In this document: piece by piece, positions 1 through 7,607 of the stretch | Layout of the letters: every line of letters starts with the position of its first letter | Position numbering within the stretch: position 1 is the stretch's first letter | Source: Viridibacterium sediminicola | Lineage (GTDB): Bacteria > Pseudomonadota > Gammaproteobacteria > Burkholderiales > Rhodocyclaceae | Assembly (NCBI RefSeq): GCF_039631295.1 | Contig: NZ_JBDIVE010000009.1 | Location: 124,001-188,000 of the forward strand | Direction of reading: 5' to 3' | Length of the DNA stretch: 64,000 bases | Position numbers and translations under genes: made by a program | The notes under the pieces: generated by a model | Told to the model about the DNA's origin: nothing | What the model saw: only the letters and a program-made list of their open reading frames with translations | Database searches by the model: none

Positions 1-795
1 AGCTAGTGCAGCGTCGACCTGGTTGAGTTCGGCCAGTGCGTGGGCTCGGTTCTGCAGGGCTTCGTAATGCTCCGCATGTTGGCTCAGCGCCTGCTCGCAG
101 TAGCGAATGGCTTCAAGCGGGCGATCCAGCTGGGTGAGTGCGTTGGCAAGATTGCTCAGGATGGCCGCTTCATCCGGCGCCCGCTGCAATGCTGCCAGAT
201 AGCTCTGGCAGGCTTCTTCGCGCAGGCGCAAGGCGAGCTGGGCATTGCCGCAGGCATTGAGCAGGGCGGGCTCAGCGGGGTGGCGCTGCAGTGCATCGCG
301 AATGTAGTTCAGCGCTGCGGGGGCGCGTTCGAGCTTGAGCAGGGTGTCGACATAGCCGCAGATGAGGGTGATGTCGTCGGGCGTCTCGGCAAGTGCCGCC
401 TGGTGCTGTGCGAGGCTCTCGTGCCAGCGGCCCAGGCCGTGCAAGGCGCGAGCGTGTGCGGCGCTGATGGCGGCATTCGCATCCAGCGCGGCAGCACGCT
501 GTAGTGCGTTGAGCGCTTCCGCATAGCGCTCAGCCAGATTCAGCCCCAGACCCAAATTGAGCCAGGCATTGGCGTTGTCGGGATTGCTTGCCAGCACTTG
601 TTGGCACAGCGTAATGGCTTCCGCATGCTGCCGCTGGGCGAGCAAGACGGCCGCCAGATTCACCTGGATCGATTCGCGGTCGGGCGCCAGACTGAGCGCT
701 TCGCGCAGTAATGTTTCAGCTTGTGGCCAGGCGGTGCGCGCCTGTTCTTCGAGTGCGGCAAGGAACAGCGTTTTGGCGCGTTGCAGGGCGTCCAT
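1..795 (-). CDS. TPR-repeat protein, 3' end missing
   Basis: The frame is open from an ATG at 795 down to the left window edge, giving 265 codons without a stop, so the C-terminus is missing. The translation (starting MDALQRAKTLFLAALEEQ) is a run of 34-residue helical repeats with the TPR pattern, for example NANAWLNLGLGLNLAERY and EAAILSNLANALTQLDRP. TPR arrays are protein-binding scaffolds, so no enzymatic role can be read from it. No signal peptide or membrane segment is visible. It starts 14 bases after the proB stop, so it probably belongs to the same transcript as obgE-proB. The identity beyond TPR superfamily is unknown. Confidence 0.8.
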   Translation of the reverse strand, partial: MDALQRAKTLFLAALEEQARTAWPQAETLLREALSLAPDRESIQVNLAAVLLAQRQHAEAITLCQQVLASNPDNANAWLNLGLGLNLAERYAEALNALQRAAALDANAAISAAHARALHGLGRWHESLAQHQAALAETPDDITLICGYVDTLLKLERAPAALNYIRDALQRHPAEPALLNACGNAQLALRLREEACQSYLAALQRAPDEAAILSNLANALTQLDRPLEAIRYCEQALSQHAEHYEALQNRAHALAELNQVDAALA

Positions 796-809
796 GCCGC
801 GTATGCGTG

Positions 810-1925
810 TCAGCGCAGGACCAGATTGTCGCGGTGGATCAGCTCCGGCTCTTCGATGTAGCCGAGCAGGGACTCGATCTCGCTGGAGGCATGGCCGGCG
901 ATGCGGCGCGCTTCGGAGCTGCTGTAGTTGCTGAGTCCGCGTGCGATTTCGATGCCGGCGCTGTTACGGCAGGCAATCACCGCGCCGCGCTCGAAGTCGC
1001 CATCGACAGCAGTCACGCCAATCGGCAACAAGCTGGCACCGTTGCCCAGCGCTTTGCTGGCGCCCGCGTCGAGCTTGAAACTGCCGGCCAGTTGCAGATG
1101 GTCGGCCATCCATTGCTTGCGCGCCGCTAGCGGGGTGCTGCTGGCGTAGAGCAGGGTGCCGAGGGATTCCCCGGCGGCCAGGCGCAGCAGCGGATCGGTC
1201 TCGCGCCCGGAGGCGATCAGGGTGTGCGCGCCGCTGCTGGCCGCGCGTTGTGCGGCGCGGATCTTGGTGATCATGCCGCCGCGCGAGATGCCACTGCCGG
1301 CGCCGCCGGCCATCGCCTCGTATTGCGTGTCTTCGGCACGGCCTTCGCTGATCAGCGTGGCAGCCGGGTCTTTGCGCGGGTCGGCCGTGTAGAGGCCGCG
1401 CTGGTCGGTGAGGATGATCAGCGCATCGGCTTCGATCAGATTGGCGACCAGGGCACCGAGGGTGTCGTTGTCGCCGAACTTGATTTCATCGGTGACGACG
1501 GTGTCATTCTCGTTGATGATCGGCACCACGCCCAGCGACAGCAGGGTGGCGAGCGTCGAGCGTGCGTTCAGATAGCGCAGGCGATCCGCAAGGTCAGCGT
1601 GGGTGAGCAGGATCTGCGCGGTTTTCAGTCCGTGCTGCGCGAAAGCGCCTTCGTACGCTTGCGCCAGACCCATTTGGCCGACGGCGGCAGCTGCTTGCAA
1701 GGCGTGGGTTTCGTTCGGCCGCTCGGTCCAGCCCAGGCGCTGCATGCCGGCGGCAATGGCGCCGCTGGAGACCAGCACGATTTCGCGTTCCTGCTTGCGC
1801 AGCTCGGCAATTTGGCGTGCCCAGCCGGCGATGGCTGCGAGGTCCAGGCCGGCACCGTTGTTGGTGACCAGCGCGCTGCCGACTTTGACGACAAGGCGGC
1901 GGGCATTACTGATGGTTTCACGCAT
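810..1925 (-). CDS. proB: Glutamate 5-kinase
   Basis: It phosphorylates L-glutamate to gamma-glutamyl phosphate, the first and feedback-regulated step of proline synthesis in the cytoplasm. At 371 residues it matches the long ProB form: an amino acid kinase fold (VVKVGSALV at about 12-20, VSSGAIAAG at about 52-60, NENDTV substrate loop near 140) followed by a C-terminal PUA domain from about 275 on. The start MRETISNARRLVVKVGS places the kinase glycine loop at the usual distance. It lies 26 bases downstream of obgE in the same direction, a common betaproteobacterial arrangement. proA is not in the window. Confidence 0.96.
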   Translation of the reverse strand: MRETISNARRLVVKVGSALVTNNGAGLDLAAIAGWARQIAELRKQEREIVLVSSGAIAAGMQRLGWTERPNETHALQAAAAVGQMGLAQAYEGAFAQHGLKTAQILLTHADLADRLRYLNARSTLATLLSLGVVPIINENDTVVTDEIKFGDNDTLGALVANLIEADALIILTDQRGLYTADPRKDPAATLISEGRAEDTQYEAMAGGAGSGISRGGMITKIRAAQRAASSGAHTLIASGRETDPLLRLAAGESLGTLLYASSTPLAARKQWMADHLQLAGSFKLDAGASKALGNGASLLPIGVTAVDGDFERGAVIACRNSAGIEIARGLSNYSSSEARRIAGHASSEIESLLGYIEEPELIHRDNLVLR

Positions 1926-1951
1926 GCGCGGGGTACTCGTATTCCAGTCGG

Positions 1952-3100
1952 TCAGTCACGGACGTAGATGATCTCGCCTTCGAAATCATCGTCGTCGTCT
2001 TCCTCGTCCTCATCGTCGGCGGCCGGCTCGACCTTCTTGGGCTGCGGGCCGCCAGCGATCTGCTCCAGCATCTCTTCCTGAGTGCGGCGCGGTTGCGCAT
2101 CCAGATAGTCCTGAATGGCAAAAATGAGTTCCTTGCAGCCGTCACCGGTGATGCCCGCAATGGCGAACCAGTGCTCGGGCTCGCCATAGGCGTCGAGGAA
2201 GGCGCGGATACGCCCGGCGCGCTCTGCTTCAGGAATCAGATCGAGCTTGTTGAGGATCAGCCAGCGCGGTTTGTTGAGCAGGCCTTCGTCGTACTTGCCG
2301 AGTTCCTCGACAATGGCGCGCGCTTCGCGTACCGGATCGGCTTCCGGATCAAAGGGCGCCAGATCAACTAGGTGCATCAGCAAATGGGTGCGCTGCAAGT
2401 GGCGCAGGAAGCGATGGCCGAGGCCGGCGCCTTCGGCTGCGCCTTCGATCAGGCCCGGCACGTCGGCGATCACAAAGCTGCGACCTTCGACCGTGCGCAC
2501 CACGCCCAGATTCGGCGCCAGGGTGGTGAAGGGGTAGTCGGCAACTTTGGGTTTGGCGGCGGACACTGCGCGAATGAAGGTCGATTTGCCGGCATTGGGC
2601 ATGCCCAGCAAACCCACATCAGCGAGGATCTTCAGCTCCAGCGACAGCTCGAAGCGCTCGCCGGGTTTGCCCATCGTCTTCTGACGCGGGGCGCGATTGG
2701 TGCTGGACTTGAAATGCAGATTGCCGAGGCCGCCTTCGCCGCCCTTGGCAATCAGCACGCGTTTGCCGTCCTCATCGAGGTCGGCCATGATTTCGCCGGT
2801 CTCGTTGTTCTTGACTACGGTGCCGACCGGCAGGCGCAAGGTGATGTCCTCACCGCCCTTGCCGTAGCAGTCGCTGCTGCCGCCGTTCTCGCCGCGCTGG
2901 GCGCGGAACACGCGGGTGTAGCGGCAGTCGACGAGGGTGTTGATGTTGCGGTCGCCGACCAGCCAGACGCTGCCGCCACGACCGCCGTCGCCGCCATTGG
3001 GGCCGCCAAAAGGAATGTATTTCTCGCGGCGAAACGAGGCCATGCCATTGCCACCATCGCCGGCAATGACTTCAATGCGCGCTTCGTCGTAGAACTTCAT
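1952..3100 (-). CDS. obgE: Obg/CgtA GTPase, ribosome assembly factor
   Basis: Essential ribosome-associated GTPase that acts on 50S maturation and growth control. The N-terminal Obg fold (1-159) has the typical glycine-rich loops, such as GGPNGGDGGRGG near 32-43. The G domain shows G1 GMPNAGKST (166-173), FTTL (191-194), DVPG (213-216) and NKLD (284-287). The tail is strongly acidic (a run of D and E before FEGEIIYVRD), as in proteobacterial CgtA. Length 382 is a little above average because of the tail. It follows rplU and rpmA, the classic ribosomal-protein/Obg operon, separated from rpmA by an apparent intrinsic terminator. Confidence 0.97.
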   Translation of the reverse strand: MKFYDEARIEVIAGDGGNGMASFRREKYIPFGGPNGGDGGRGGSVWLVGDRNINTLVDCRYTRVFRAQRGENGGSSDCYGKGGEDITLRLPVGTVVKNNETGEIMADLDEDGKRVLIAKGGEGGLGNLHFKSSTNRAPRQKTMGKPGERFELSLELKILADVGLLGMPNAGKSTFIRAVSAAKPKVADYPFTTLAPNLGVVRTVEGRSFVIADVPGLIEGAAEGAGLGHRFLRHLQRTHLLMHLVDLAPFDPEADPVREARAIVEELGKYDEGLLNKPRWLILNKLDLIPEAERAGRIRAFLDAYGEPEHWFAIAGITGDGCKELIFAIQDYLDAQPRRTQEEMLEQIAGGPQPKKVEPAADDEDEEDDDDDFEGEIIYVRD

Positions 3101-3111
3101 GAGGCTGCCCC

Positions 3112-3147
3112 TGGAAAAGAAAAGCCCCGTCGCGTCGCGACAGGGCT
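3112..3147 (-). terminator. Intrinsic terminator or attenuator between rpmA and obgE
   Basis: Read on the minus strand, AGCCCTGTCGC, loop GAC, GCGACGGGGCT forms an 11-bp stem (one U-G pair) followed by TTTTCTTTT. It lies inside the rplU-rpmA-obgE operon, so it probably lets ribosomal protein mRNA be made in excess over obgE, with partial read-through. Confidence 0.8.
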
Positions 3148-3172
3148 CGGTGTTGCTTGCGTGCGACGGAAA

Positions 3173-3448
3173 TTAAGCAGCTGCTTGAGCGGCTTCCGGC
3201 ACGATCACAACGGTACGACGACGGGCCGGGCCCTTGACGACGAACTGCACGCGACCATCGATCAGCGCGAACAGCGTGTGGTCCTTGCCGATGCCGACGT
3301 TTTCGCCCGGGTGGTACTCGGTACCACGCTGACGCACGATGATGTTGCCAGCGATCACCAGCTCACCACCGTAACGCTTCACGCCCAGTCGTTTTGCATG
3401 GGATTCGCGGCCGTTGCGGGAACTACCGCCTGCTTTTTTGTGTGCCAT
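3173..3448 (-). CDS. rpmA: 50S ribosomal protein L27
   Basis: L27 sits near the peptidyl-transferase centre, with its N-terminal tail contacting tRNA. The 91-residue product starts MAHKKAGGSSRNGRES, the conserved bacterial L27 N-terminus, and contains the family core RQRGTEYHPGENVGIGKDHT. There is no cleavable N-terminal extension of the Firmicutes type. The C-terminus is slightly longer and alanine-rich (VPEAAQAAA). It lies 17 bases after rplU in the same operon. Confidence 0.98.
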   Translation of the reverse strand: MAHKKAGGSSRNGRESHAKRLGVKRYGGELVIAGNIIVRQRGTEYHPGENVGIGKDHTLFALIDGRVQFVVKGPARRRTVVIVPEAAQAAA

Positions 3449-3465
3449 GGCGCTTTATCCTCCGA

Positions 3466-3777
3466 TTAGGCCGAGATCGCTTCGATGCGAAGCTCGGTGT
3501 AGTTTTGACGATGACCTTGATGCTTCTGGAAATGCTTGCGACGGCGCATCTTGAAGATCGTGATCTTGTCGTGACGACCTTGCGACAGGACGACGGCTTT
3601 CACAGAGGCACCAGCAACCAGGGGCGCGCCGATCTTGACCGACTCGCCTTCACCGACCAGGAGAACCTGGTCGAGGGTAACTTCAGCGCCAACGTCTGCC
3701 GGTATCTGTTCTACTTTAATCTTTTCGCCGGCAGCAACGCGATACTGCTTGCCACCAGTTTTTATGACCGCATACAT
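3466..3777 (-). CDS. rplU: 50S ribosomal protein L21
   Basis: L21 binds 23S rRNA in the large subunit. The product, from MYAVIKTGGKQYRV, is 103 residues, the normal length. The frame stays open about 60 codons further upstream, but that extension has no family match, and the ATG at 3777 is preceded by GTGGAG at a good distance, so I chose it. The core motif VAAGEKIKVEQIPADVG and the KMRRRKHFQKHQGHRQ segment are typical. First gene of the L21-L27-Obg operon, with a good sigma-70 promoter upstream. Confidence 0.98.
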   Translation of the reverse strand: MYAVIKTGGKQYRVAAGEKIKVEQIPADVGAEVTLDQVLLVGEGESVKIGAPLVAGASVKAVVLSQGRHDKITIFKMRRRKHFQKHQGHRQNYTELRIEAISA

Positions 3778-3928
3778 GTTGGACTCCACTTCGTTTGGAA
3801 TTGCTCGTTTATTGCGCCGGCGAGCCGCGCCGCGTCCTTGAATTGACGCAGTTTGCGAAACACTGACTGCACAGCTGTTTTCCCGGTTCCAGGCGCAATG
3901 CACCAAGTCAAGGATCGCAGAACCCGAA

Positions 3929-3957
3929 ATTATGTGTTGCGCAAAGCCCGAAGTCAA
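3929..3957 (-). promoter_or_regulatory. Sigma-70 promoter of the rplU operon
   Basis: On the minus strand TTGACT (3957-3952), a 17-base spacer and CATAAT (3934-3929) match the -35 and -10 consensus at 5/6 each, about 150 bases upstream of the rplU start. The position fits a leadered ribosomal-protein transcript. Confidence 0.65.
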
Positions 3958-3977
3958 GCCCCCGATCTATGGCGGAC

Positions 3978-4005
3978 TTGACGTGGTTTGCCTTGGCCAC
4001 ATAAC
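3978..4005 (+). promoter_or_regulatory. Likely sigma-70 promoter of ispB
   Basis: TTGACG (3978-3983), a 16-base spacer and CATAAC (4000-4005), with the predicted start point about 15 bases before the ispB ATG. The -10 matches only 4/6. It lies back-to-back with the rplU promoter. Confidence 0.45.
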
Positions 4006-4025
4006 ATCCCGCGTCTTGCCACCTC

Positions 4026-5033
4026 ATGCATGCGCCTGCCTTGTCCTCCCTTGTCTCGCTTGAACAGTTGTACGCACCGATTGCTGCCGATCTTGATGCA
4101 GTCAATGGTGTGATCCGTCAGCGCTTGCACTCGGATGTTGTGCTGGTGCGGCAGGTTGCGGAATACATCATCGGGGCGGGCGGCAAGCGCTTGCGTCCGG
4201 TACTGGTCGTGTTGGTTGCGCGCGCGCTGGGGTATGGCGACAAGCCGGGGGAGGTGCGTCATCATGAGCTGGCGGCCGTGGTGGAGTTCATCCATACCGC
4301 CACCTTGCTGCATGATGATGTGGTCGATGAGTCTTCGCTGCGTCGTGGCCGCTCGACCGCCAATGCGCTGTTTGGCAATGCCGCCTCGGTGCTGGTAGGC
4401 GACTTCCTTTACTCGCGTGCATTCCAGATGATGGTTGGCGTGCAAGATATGCGCGTGATGAGCGTACTGGCCGATGCGACTAATGTGATCGCCGAGGGCG
4501 AAGTCTTGCAGCTGCTTAATGTGCGCAATGCGGATGCGACGGTCGAAGAGTATCTGCGCGTCATTCACTACAAAACGGCGATGTTGTTCGAAGCCGCTGC
4601 ACGTCTGGGCGGGATTCTGGGCGGGCTCGACGAAGCGGGGCAGGATCGTATGGCCTTGTTTGGCCGGCATATCGGCACTGCATTCCAGCTGATCGATGAT
4701 GTGCTCGATTATTCCGGCGATGAAGAGACCACGGGCAAGCATCTGGGTGACGATCTGGCGGAGGGCAAGCCGACGCTGCCGCTGATCCATGCCATGCAGC
4801 ATGGCACGCCTGAGCAGGCTGCCGCAGTGCGTCGTGCGATTGAGGAGACGGGGCGCGAGTCTTTTGCCGAGGTGATGGACGCGATCCGCGCGACCGATGC
4901 CTTGGCTGTCACGAGAGATTACGCAAAACGTGAAGCAGAAGCTGCGCGCAACGCAATTTCTGTGTTAGAATGCTCCGCTTTCGCAGACGCACTAAACAAG
5001 TTGTGTGACTTCGCAGTTGCACGAGAGTACTGA
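4026..5033 (+). CDS. ispB: Trans-polyprenyl (octaprenyl) diphosphate synthase
   Basis: It extends farnesyl diphosphate with IPP to the C40-type chain used as the quinone tail. Both aspartate-rich motifs are present: DDVVD at 97-101, followed by the arginine pair RRGR, and DDVLD at 224-228 in GTAFQLIDDVLDY. The GKRLRP substrate-binding motif lies at about 53-58. At 335 residues it is slightly longer than the usual 320-325. The gene is divergent from rplU, the common betaproteobacterial arrangement, and tRNA-Pro follows. Chain length (octaprenyl versus another) cannot be fixed from sequence alone. Confidence 0.95.
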   Translation: MHAPALSSLVSLEQLYAPIAADLDAVNGVIRQRLHSDVVLVRQVAEYIIGAGGKRLRPVLVVLVARALGYGDKPGEVRHHELAAVVEFIHTATLLHDDVVDESSLRRGRSTANALFGNAASVLVGDFLYSRAFQMMVGVQDMRVMSVLADATNVIAEGEVLQLLNVRNADATVEEYLRVIHYKTAMLFEAAARLGGILGGLDEAGQDRMALFGRHIGTAFQLIDDVLDYSGDEETTGKHLGDDLAEGKPTLPLIHAMQHGTPEQAAAVRRAIEETGRESFAEVMDAIRATDALAVTRDYAKREAEAARNAISVLECSAFADALNKLCDFAVAREY

Positions 5034-5070
5034 GAATTAATGAGTACGCTGTTTTAGTCTGTGTAGATTT

Positions 5071-5147
5071 CGGGGTGTAGCTTAGCCTGGTAGAGCGCTA
5101 CGTTCGGGACGTAGAGGCCGGAGGTTCGAATCCTCTCACCCCGACCA
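5071..5147 (+). tRNA. proK: tRNA-Pro, anticodon CGG
   Basis: A complete 77-nt cloverleaf: acceptor stem CGGGGTG pairing with CACCCCG, D-arm with AGCCTGGTAGAGC, anticodon stem CTACG/CGTAG with loop TTCGGGA giving anticodon CGG (5105-5107), T-arm GGAGGTTCGAATCCTC, and encoded CCA. It closely resembles E. coli proK. It follows ispB on the plus strand and is itself followed by an intrinsic terminator. Confidence 0.97.
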
Positions 5148-5160
5148 GTTTCAAAGAAAA

Positions 5161-5184
5161 GGCCACGTTCGCGTGGCCTTTTTC
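5161..5184 (+). terminator. Intrinsic terminator after tRNA-Pro
   Basis: GGCCACG, TTCG tetraloop, CGTGGCC, then TTTTT (5179-5183). A 7-bp perfect GC-rich stem with a U-tract, directly after the tRNA. Confidence 0.9.
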
Positions 5185-5348
5185 GTGTCTGGTCCGGACG
5201 CGAGTAGTTTTAATTTCTGTTTCGTGTTCTTCAGCACAAGTCCTGAAGTTCTTGCATCCCTGTACAGTACTCGTCCGTGCGGTGTGGCGCGTGTCTTGCT
5301 GTATTGGTTCTGACTGCTTGTTTTGTCTCATCTTCCCAGGGGTCATGC

Positions 5349-5927
5349 ATGCTCAAGGTGCTGGTCATCGATGAAATCCAGGAGCGCGCGCTTGAGATCT
5401 GTGAGGGCCTGACGCGTTCGGGGCACATGGTGGCGGCGGTGCTTTCCGATGCGTTCAAGCTCAATGACCGGATCAAGGAAATCCTGCCCGATGTCGTGCT
5501 GATCAATACCGACTCCCCCAGTCGCGACACGCTGGAAAATCTGGCGGTGATGAACCAGGACTTTCCGCGTCCGGTGCTGATGTTCTCCGAAGATAGCGGT
5601 GACGATGCGATCCGTCAGGCGATGCGTGCGGGCGTCTCGTCCTATGTCGTCGATGGCTTGTCGCCGGCGCGTCTCGAAGCCTTGCTCAAGGTGGCGACGG
5701 TGCGCTTTGACGAATACATGGCCCTGCGTCGCGAGCGTGACGACGCGCAGCGCAAGCTGAGTGAGCGGGTGGTGATCGACCGTGCCAAGGGCGTGCTGAT
5801 GAAGGCGCGCGGCATGGGGGAAGACGAGGCTTATCACGCACTGCGCAAACTGGCGATGGAGCGTGGCCGGCGCCTAGTCGATGTGGCAGAGGAGATCCTC
5901 GCCAGTGCCAAACTCTTGCTCGGTTGA
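5349..5927 (+). CDS. nasT: NasT-type ANTAR antiterminator for nitrate assimilation
   Basis: 192 residues. An N-terminal receiver-like domain (1 to about 120) is followed by a coiled linker and a C-terminal ANTAR RNA-binding domain (about 130-190) with VIDRAKGVLMKARGMGEDEA and YHALRKLAMERGRR. ANTAR proteins stabilise paired hexaloop hairpins in nascent RNA and prevent terminator formation; exactly such a leader follows this gene. The usual phospho-acceptor aspartate appears to be Asn53 (VVLINTDSP), so control by phosphorylation is doubtful. In NasS-NasT systems a nitrate-binding NasS holds NasT inactive; no NasS gene is in this window. I chose the ATG at 5349 because family homology begins there. 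Confidence 0.88.
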   Translation: MLKVLVIDEIQERALEICEGLTRSGHMVAAVLSDAFKLNDRIKEILPDVVLINTDSPSRDTLENLAVMNQDFPRPVLMFSEDSGDDAIRQAMRAGVSSYVVDGLSPARLEALLKVATVRFDEYMALRRERDDAQRKLSERVVIDRAKGVLMKARGMGEDEAYHALRKLAMERGRRLVDVAEEILASAKLLLG

Positions 5928-5967
5928 AGACGGTTTGACCGCACGCTGAAATCGTTTTTGGTGCGAG

Positions 5968-5982
5968 GCACTGCAGCAGTGC
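5968..5982 (+). promoter_or_regulatory. Putative NtrC (NRI) enhancer site for nrtABC
   Basis: GCACTGCAGCAGTGC is a perfect inverted repeat matching the NtrC half-site arrangement GCAC-Y-N5-R-GTGC. Its centre is about 126 bases upstream of the start point predicted from the sigma-54 promoter at 6075-6090, a normal enhancer distance. It could also fold as an RNA hairpin, but it lies upstream of the predicted transcript. Confidence 0.55.
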
Positions 5983-6074
5983 CCCCGGATTGTGCTCCGG
6001 AGACCTTGCGCAGCATTGACGTGAGATCCCTTTTTCGGGCTTAAGTGCTTGATGTGAAATAGTCTGTTGTTTGG

Positions 6075-6090
6075 TGGCACGTAGCGTGCT
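6075..6090 (+). promoter_or_regulatory. Sigma-54 promoter of nrtABC
   Basis: TGGCACGTAGCGTGCT matches TGGCACR-N4-TTGCW with one mismatch (GTGCT for TTGCT), with the invariant GG and GC correctly spaced. The predicted start is near 6100, a few bases before the first hexaloop hairpin, so the whole antitermination leader would be in the transcript. Confidence 0.65.
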
Positions 6091-6107
6091 TAATTGTTCT
6101 GCAAGTG

Positions 6108-6144
6108 CGGGCCAAAGGCGGCCCGTCGCGGACAAAGGCGTCCG
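6108..6144 (+). promoter_or_regulatory. ANTAR (NasT) target: paired hexaloop hairpins
   Basis: Hairpin 1 is CGGGCC (6108-6113), loop AAAGGC, GGCCCG (6120-6125). Hairpin 2 is CGGAC (6129-6133), loop AAAGGC (6134-6139), GTCCG (6140-6144). The two loops are identical and carry A at position 1 and G at position 4, the defining feature of ANTAR-recognised RNAs. They are 3 bases apart. Hairpin 2 shares bases 6137-6144 with the terminator that follows, so the two structures exclude each other. Confidence 0.85.
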
Positions 6145-6190
6145 ACATCGGGAGACTGAAATGTCTCTCCCATGTCGTGACGCCTTTTTT
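6137..6190 (+). terminator. Regulated leader terminator upstream of nrtA
   Basis: A long, slightly bulged stem: GGCGTC, GACAT and GGGAGA (6137-6155) pair with TCTCCC, ATGTC and GACGCC (6166-6184), followed by six T (6185-6190). Its 5' arm is the loop and 3' strand of hexaloop hairpin 2, so NasT binding to that hairpin should prevent termination. The distance from the T-run to the nrtA ATG is 47 bases. Confidence 0.85.
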
Positions 6191-6237
6191 GTTGTCCGCT
6201 TGGAACGATAGTTTCTGAGTCACCGACGGAGATTAAA

Positions 6238-7488
6238 ATGACCGAGAAGTTTGAAGCAGCAGGACGGCGCGATTTTCTCAAGCGAGGAGCAGCGATGAGC
6301 GGTGTAGTGGCGGCGGCTGGTAGCTTGCCCGCAGGGAGTGTGTGGGCAGCTGGGTCCGACAAGCCGGAGCTTGAAGAAGTAACCATTGGCTTCATTCCGC
6401 TGACGGATTGTTCGTCGGTGGTGATGGCGGCCGTCAAGGGCTTCGACAAGAAGTACGGCATCAAGATCATCCCTAGCAAGGAAGCTTCTTGGGCCGCCGT
6501 GCGTGACAAACTGGTCAATGGCGAGTTGCATGCTTCGCACGTGCTTTACGGTCTCATCTATGGTGTTCATCTGGGTATTGGCGGTCCGAAGAAAGACATG
6601 GCTGTGCTCATGTCGCTGAACAACAACGGACAAGCCATTACGCTATCCAACGCCTTGAAAGAAAAGGGCGCAGTTGATGGCGCCGCACTCGCGAAGGTGG
6701 TTGCGAAAAAAGACAAGGAATACACTTTTGCGCAGACCTTCCCGACCGGCACGCATGCCATGTGGCTCTACTACTGGCTGGCGACGTATGGCATTGATCC
6801 CTTCCGCGATGTAAAGAATATCGTTGTGCCGCCGCCGCAGATGGTGGCCAATATGCGCGTCGGCAACATGGACGGTTTCTGTGTGGGCGAGCCCTGGGGG
6901 CAGCGGGCCATCATCGACAAGGTCGGCTTCACGTCTGTGACCACGCAAGACATCTGGACCGATCACCCCGAAAAGGTGCTCGGTTGCACGGCAGAATTCG
7001 TCAAGAAGTATCCGAATACGGCGCGTGCCATGATGTGCGCCATTCTCGAAGCCTCGATGTGGATTGATGCCAGCGCGGCAAATCGCAGCGCGACGGCAGA
7101 CGTCGTGTGTGCGAAGTCTTATATCAATACCGATGCGGATGTCATTCGCAGCCGAATGATCGGTCAGTACGAAAACGGTCTGGGCAAGAGCTGGTCGGAG
7201 AAGAACTACATGAAGTTCTACAACGACGGCGCAGTCAATTACCCCTACCTTTCCGACGGCATGTGGTTCCTCACACAGCACAAGCGCTGGGGCCTGCTCA
7301 AGGAAGACCCGGACTATTTGGGTGTGGCCAAGCAGATCAACCAGACCGCGCTCTACAAGCAGGCGGCGGCCATCGTCAAGGCGCCGGTGCCGAAGTCTGA
7401 TTTCCGGACCTCCAAGCTGATCGATGGCACGGTGTGGGACGGCAAGGACCCGAAGAAGTACGCCGCCAGCTTCAAGATCAAGGCTTGA
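6238..7488 (+). CDS. nrtA: Nitrate ABC transporter substrate-binding protein
   Basis: 416 residues of the NrtA/CmpA family. The N-terminus has a twin-arginine signal (GRRDFLKRG at about 9-17, then a small hydrophobic stretch ending near SLPAGSVWA), so the folded protein is exported by Tat to the periplasm. After it come family segments such as VTIGFIPLTDCSSVVMA, PTGTHAMWLYYWLA and PQMVANMRVGNMDGFCVGEP. A good ribosome site (GGAG) precedes the ATG. The export signal argues for a transporter subunit rather than the cytoplasmic regulator NasS. First gene of nrtABC, behind the NasT-controlled leader. Confidence 0.93.
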   Translation: MTEKFEAAGRRDFLKRGAAMSGVVAAAGSLPAGSVWAAGSDKPELEEVTIGFIPLTDCSSVVMAAVKGFDKKYGIKIIPSKEASWAAVRDKLVNGELHASHVLYGLIYGVHLGIGGPKKDMAVLMSLNNNGQAITLSNALKEKGAVDGAALAKVVAKKDKEYTFAQTFPTGTHAMWLYYWLATYGIDPFRDVKNIVVPPPQMVANMRVGNMDGFCVGEPWGQRAIIDKVGFTSVTTQDIWTDHPEKVLGCTAEFVKKYPNTARAMMCAILEASMWIDASAANRSATADVVCAKSYINTDADVIRSRMIGQYENGLGKSWSEKNYMKFYNDGAVNYPYLSDGMWFLTQHKRWGLLKEDPDYLGVAKQINQTALYKQAAAIVKAPVPKSDFRTSKLIDGTVWDGKDPKKYAASFKIKA

Positions 7489-7607
7489 TCCGTCGCACCA
7501 CGCGGCGGGCTGATGCTCGCTGCGTGGCGCATGTCTGAGTGGCGGGTGCCTGCGGGTGCCGGCTCCTCGTGCCTGAACGCTAAGCGACCTGCAGGAGCGA
7601 TCCGATC

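Noticed and set aside
5984..6000. CCGGA-TTGTGC-TCCGG stem-loop as a further ANTAR hexaloop
   Set aside because: Its loop has U at position 1 and U at position 4 instead of A and G, and it lies upstream of the predicted sigma-54 start.
6238..7488. Calling this gene nasS (nitrate sensor) because it follows nasT
   Set aside because: It has a twin-arginine export signal and is followed by nrtB and nrtC, so it is the transporter receptor NrtA.
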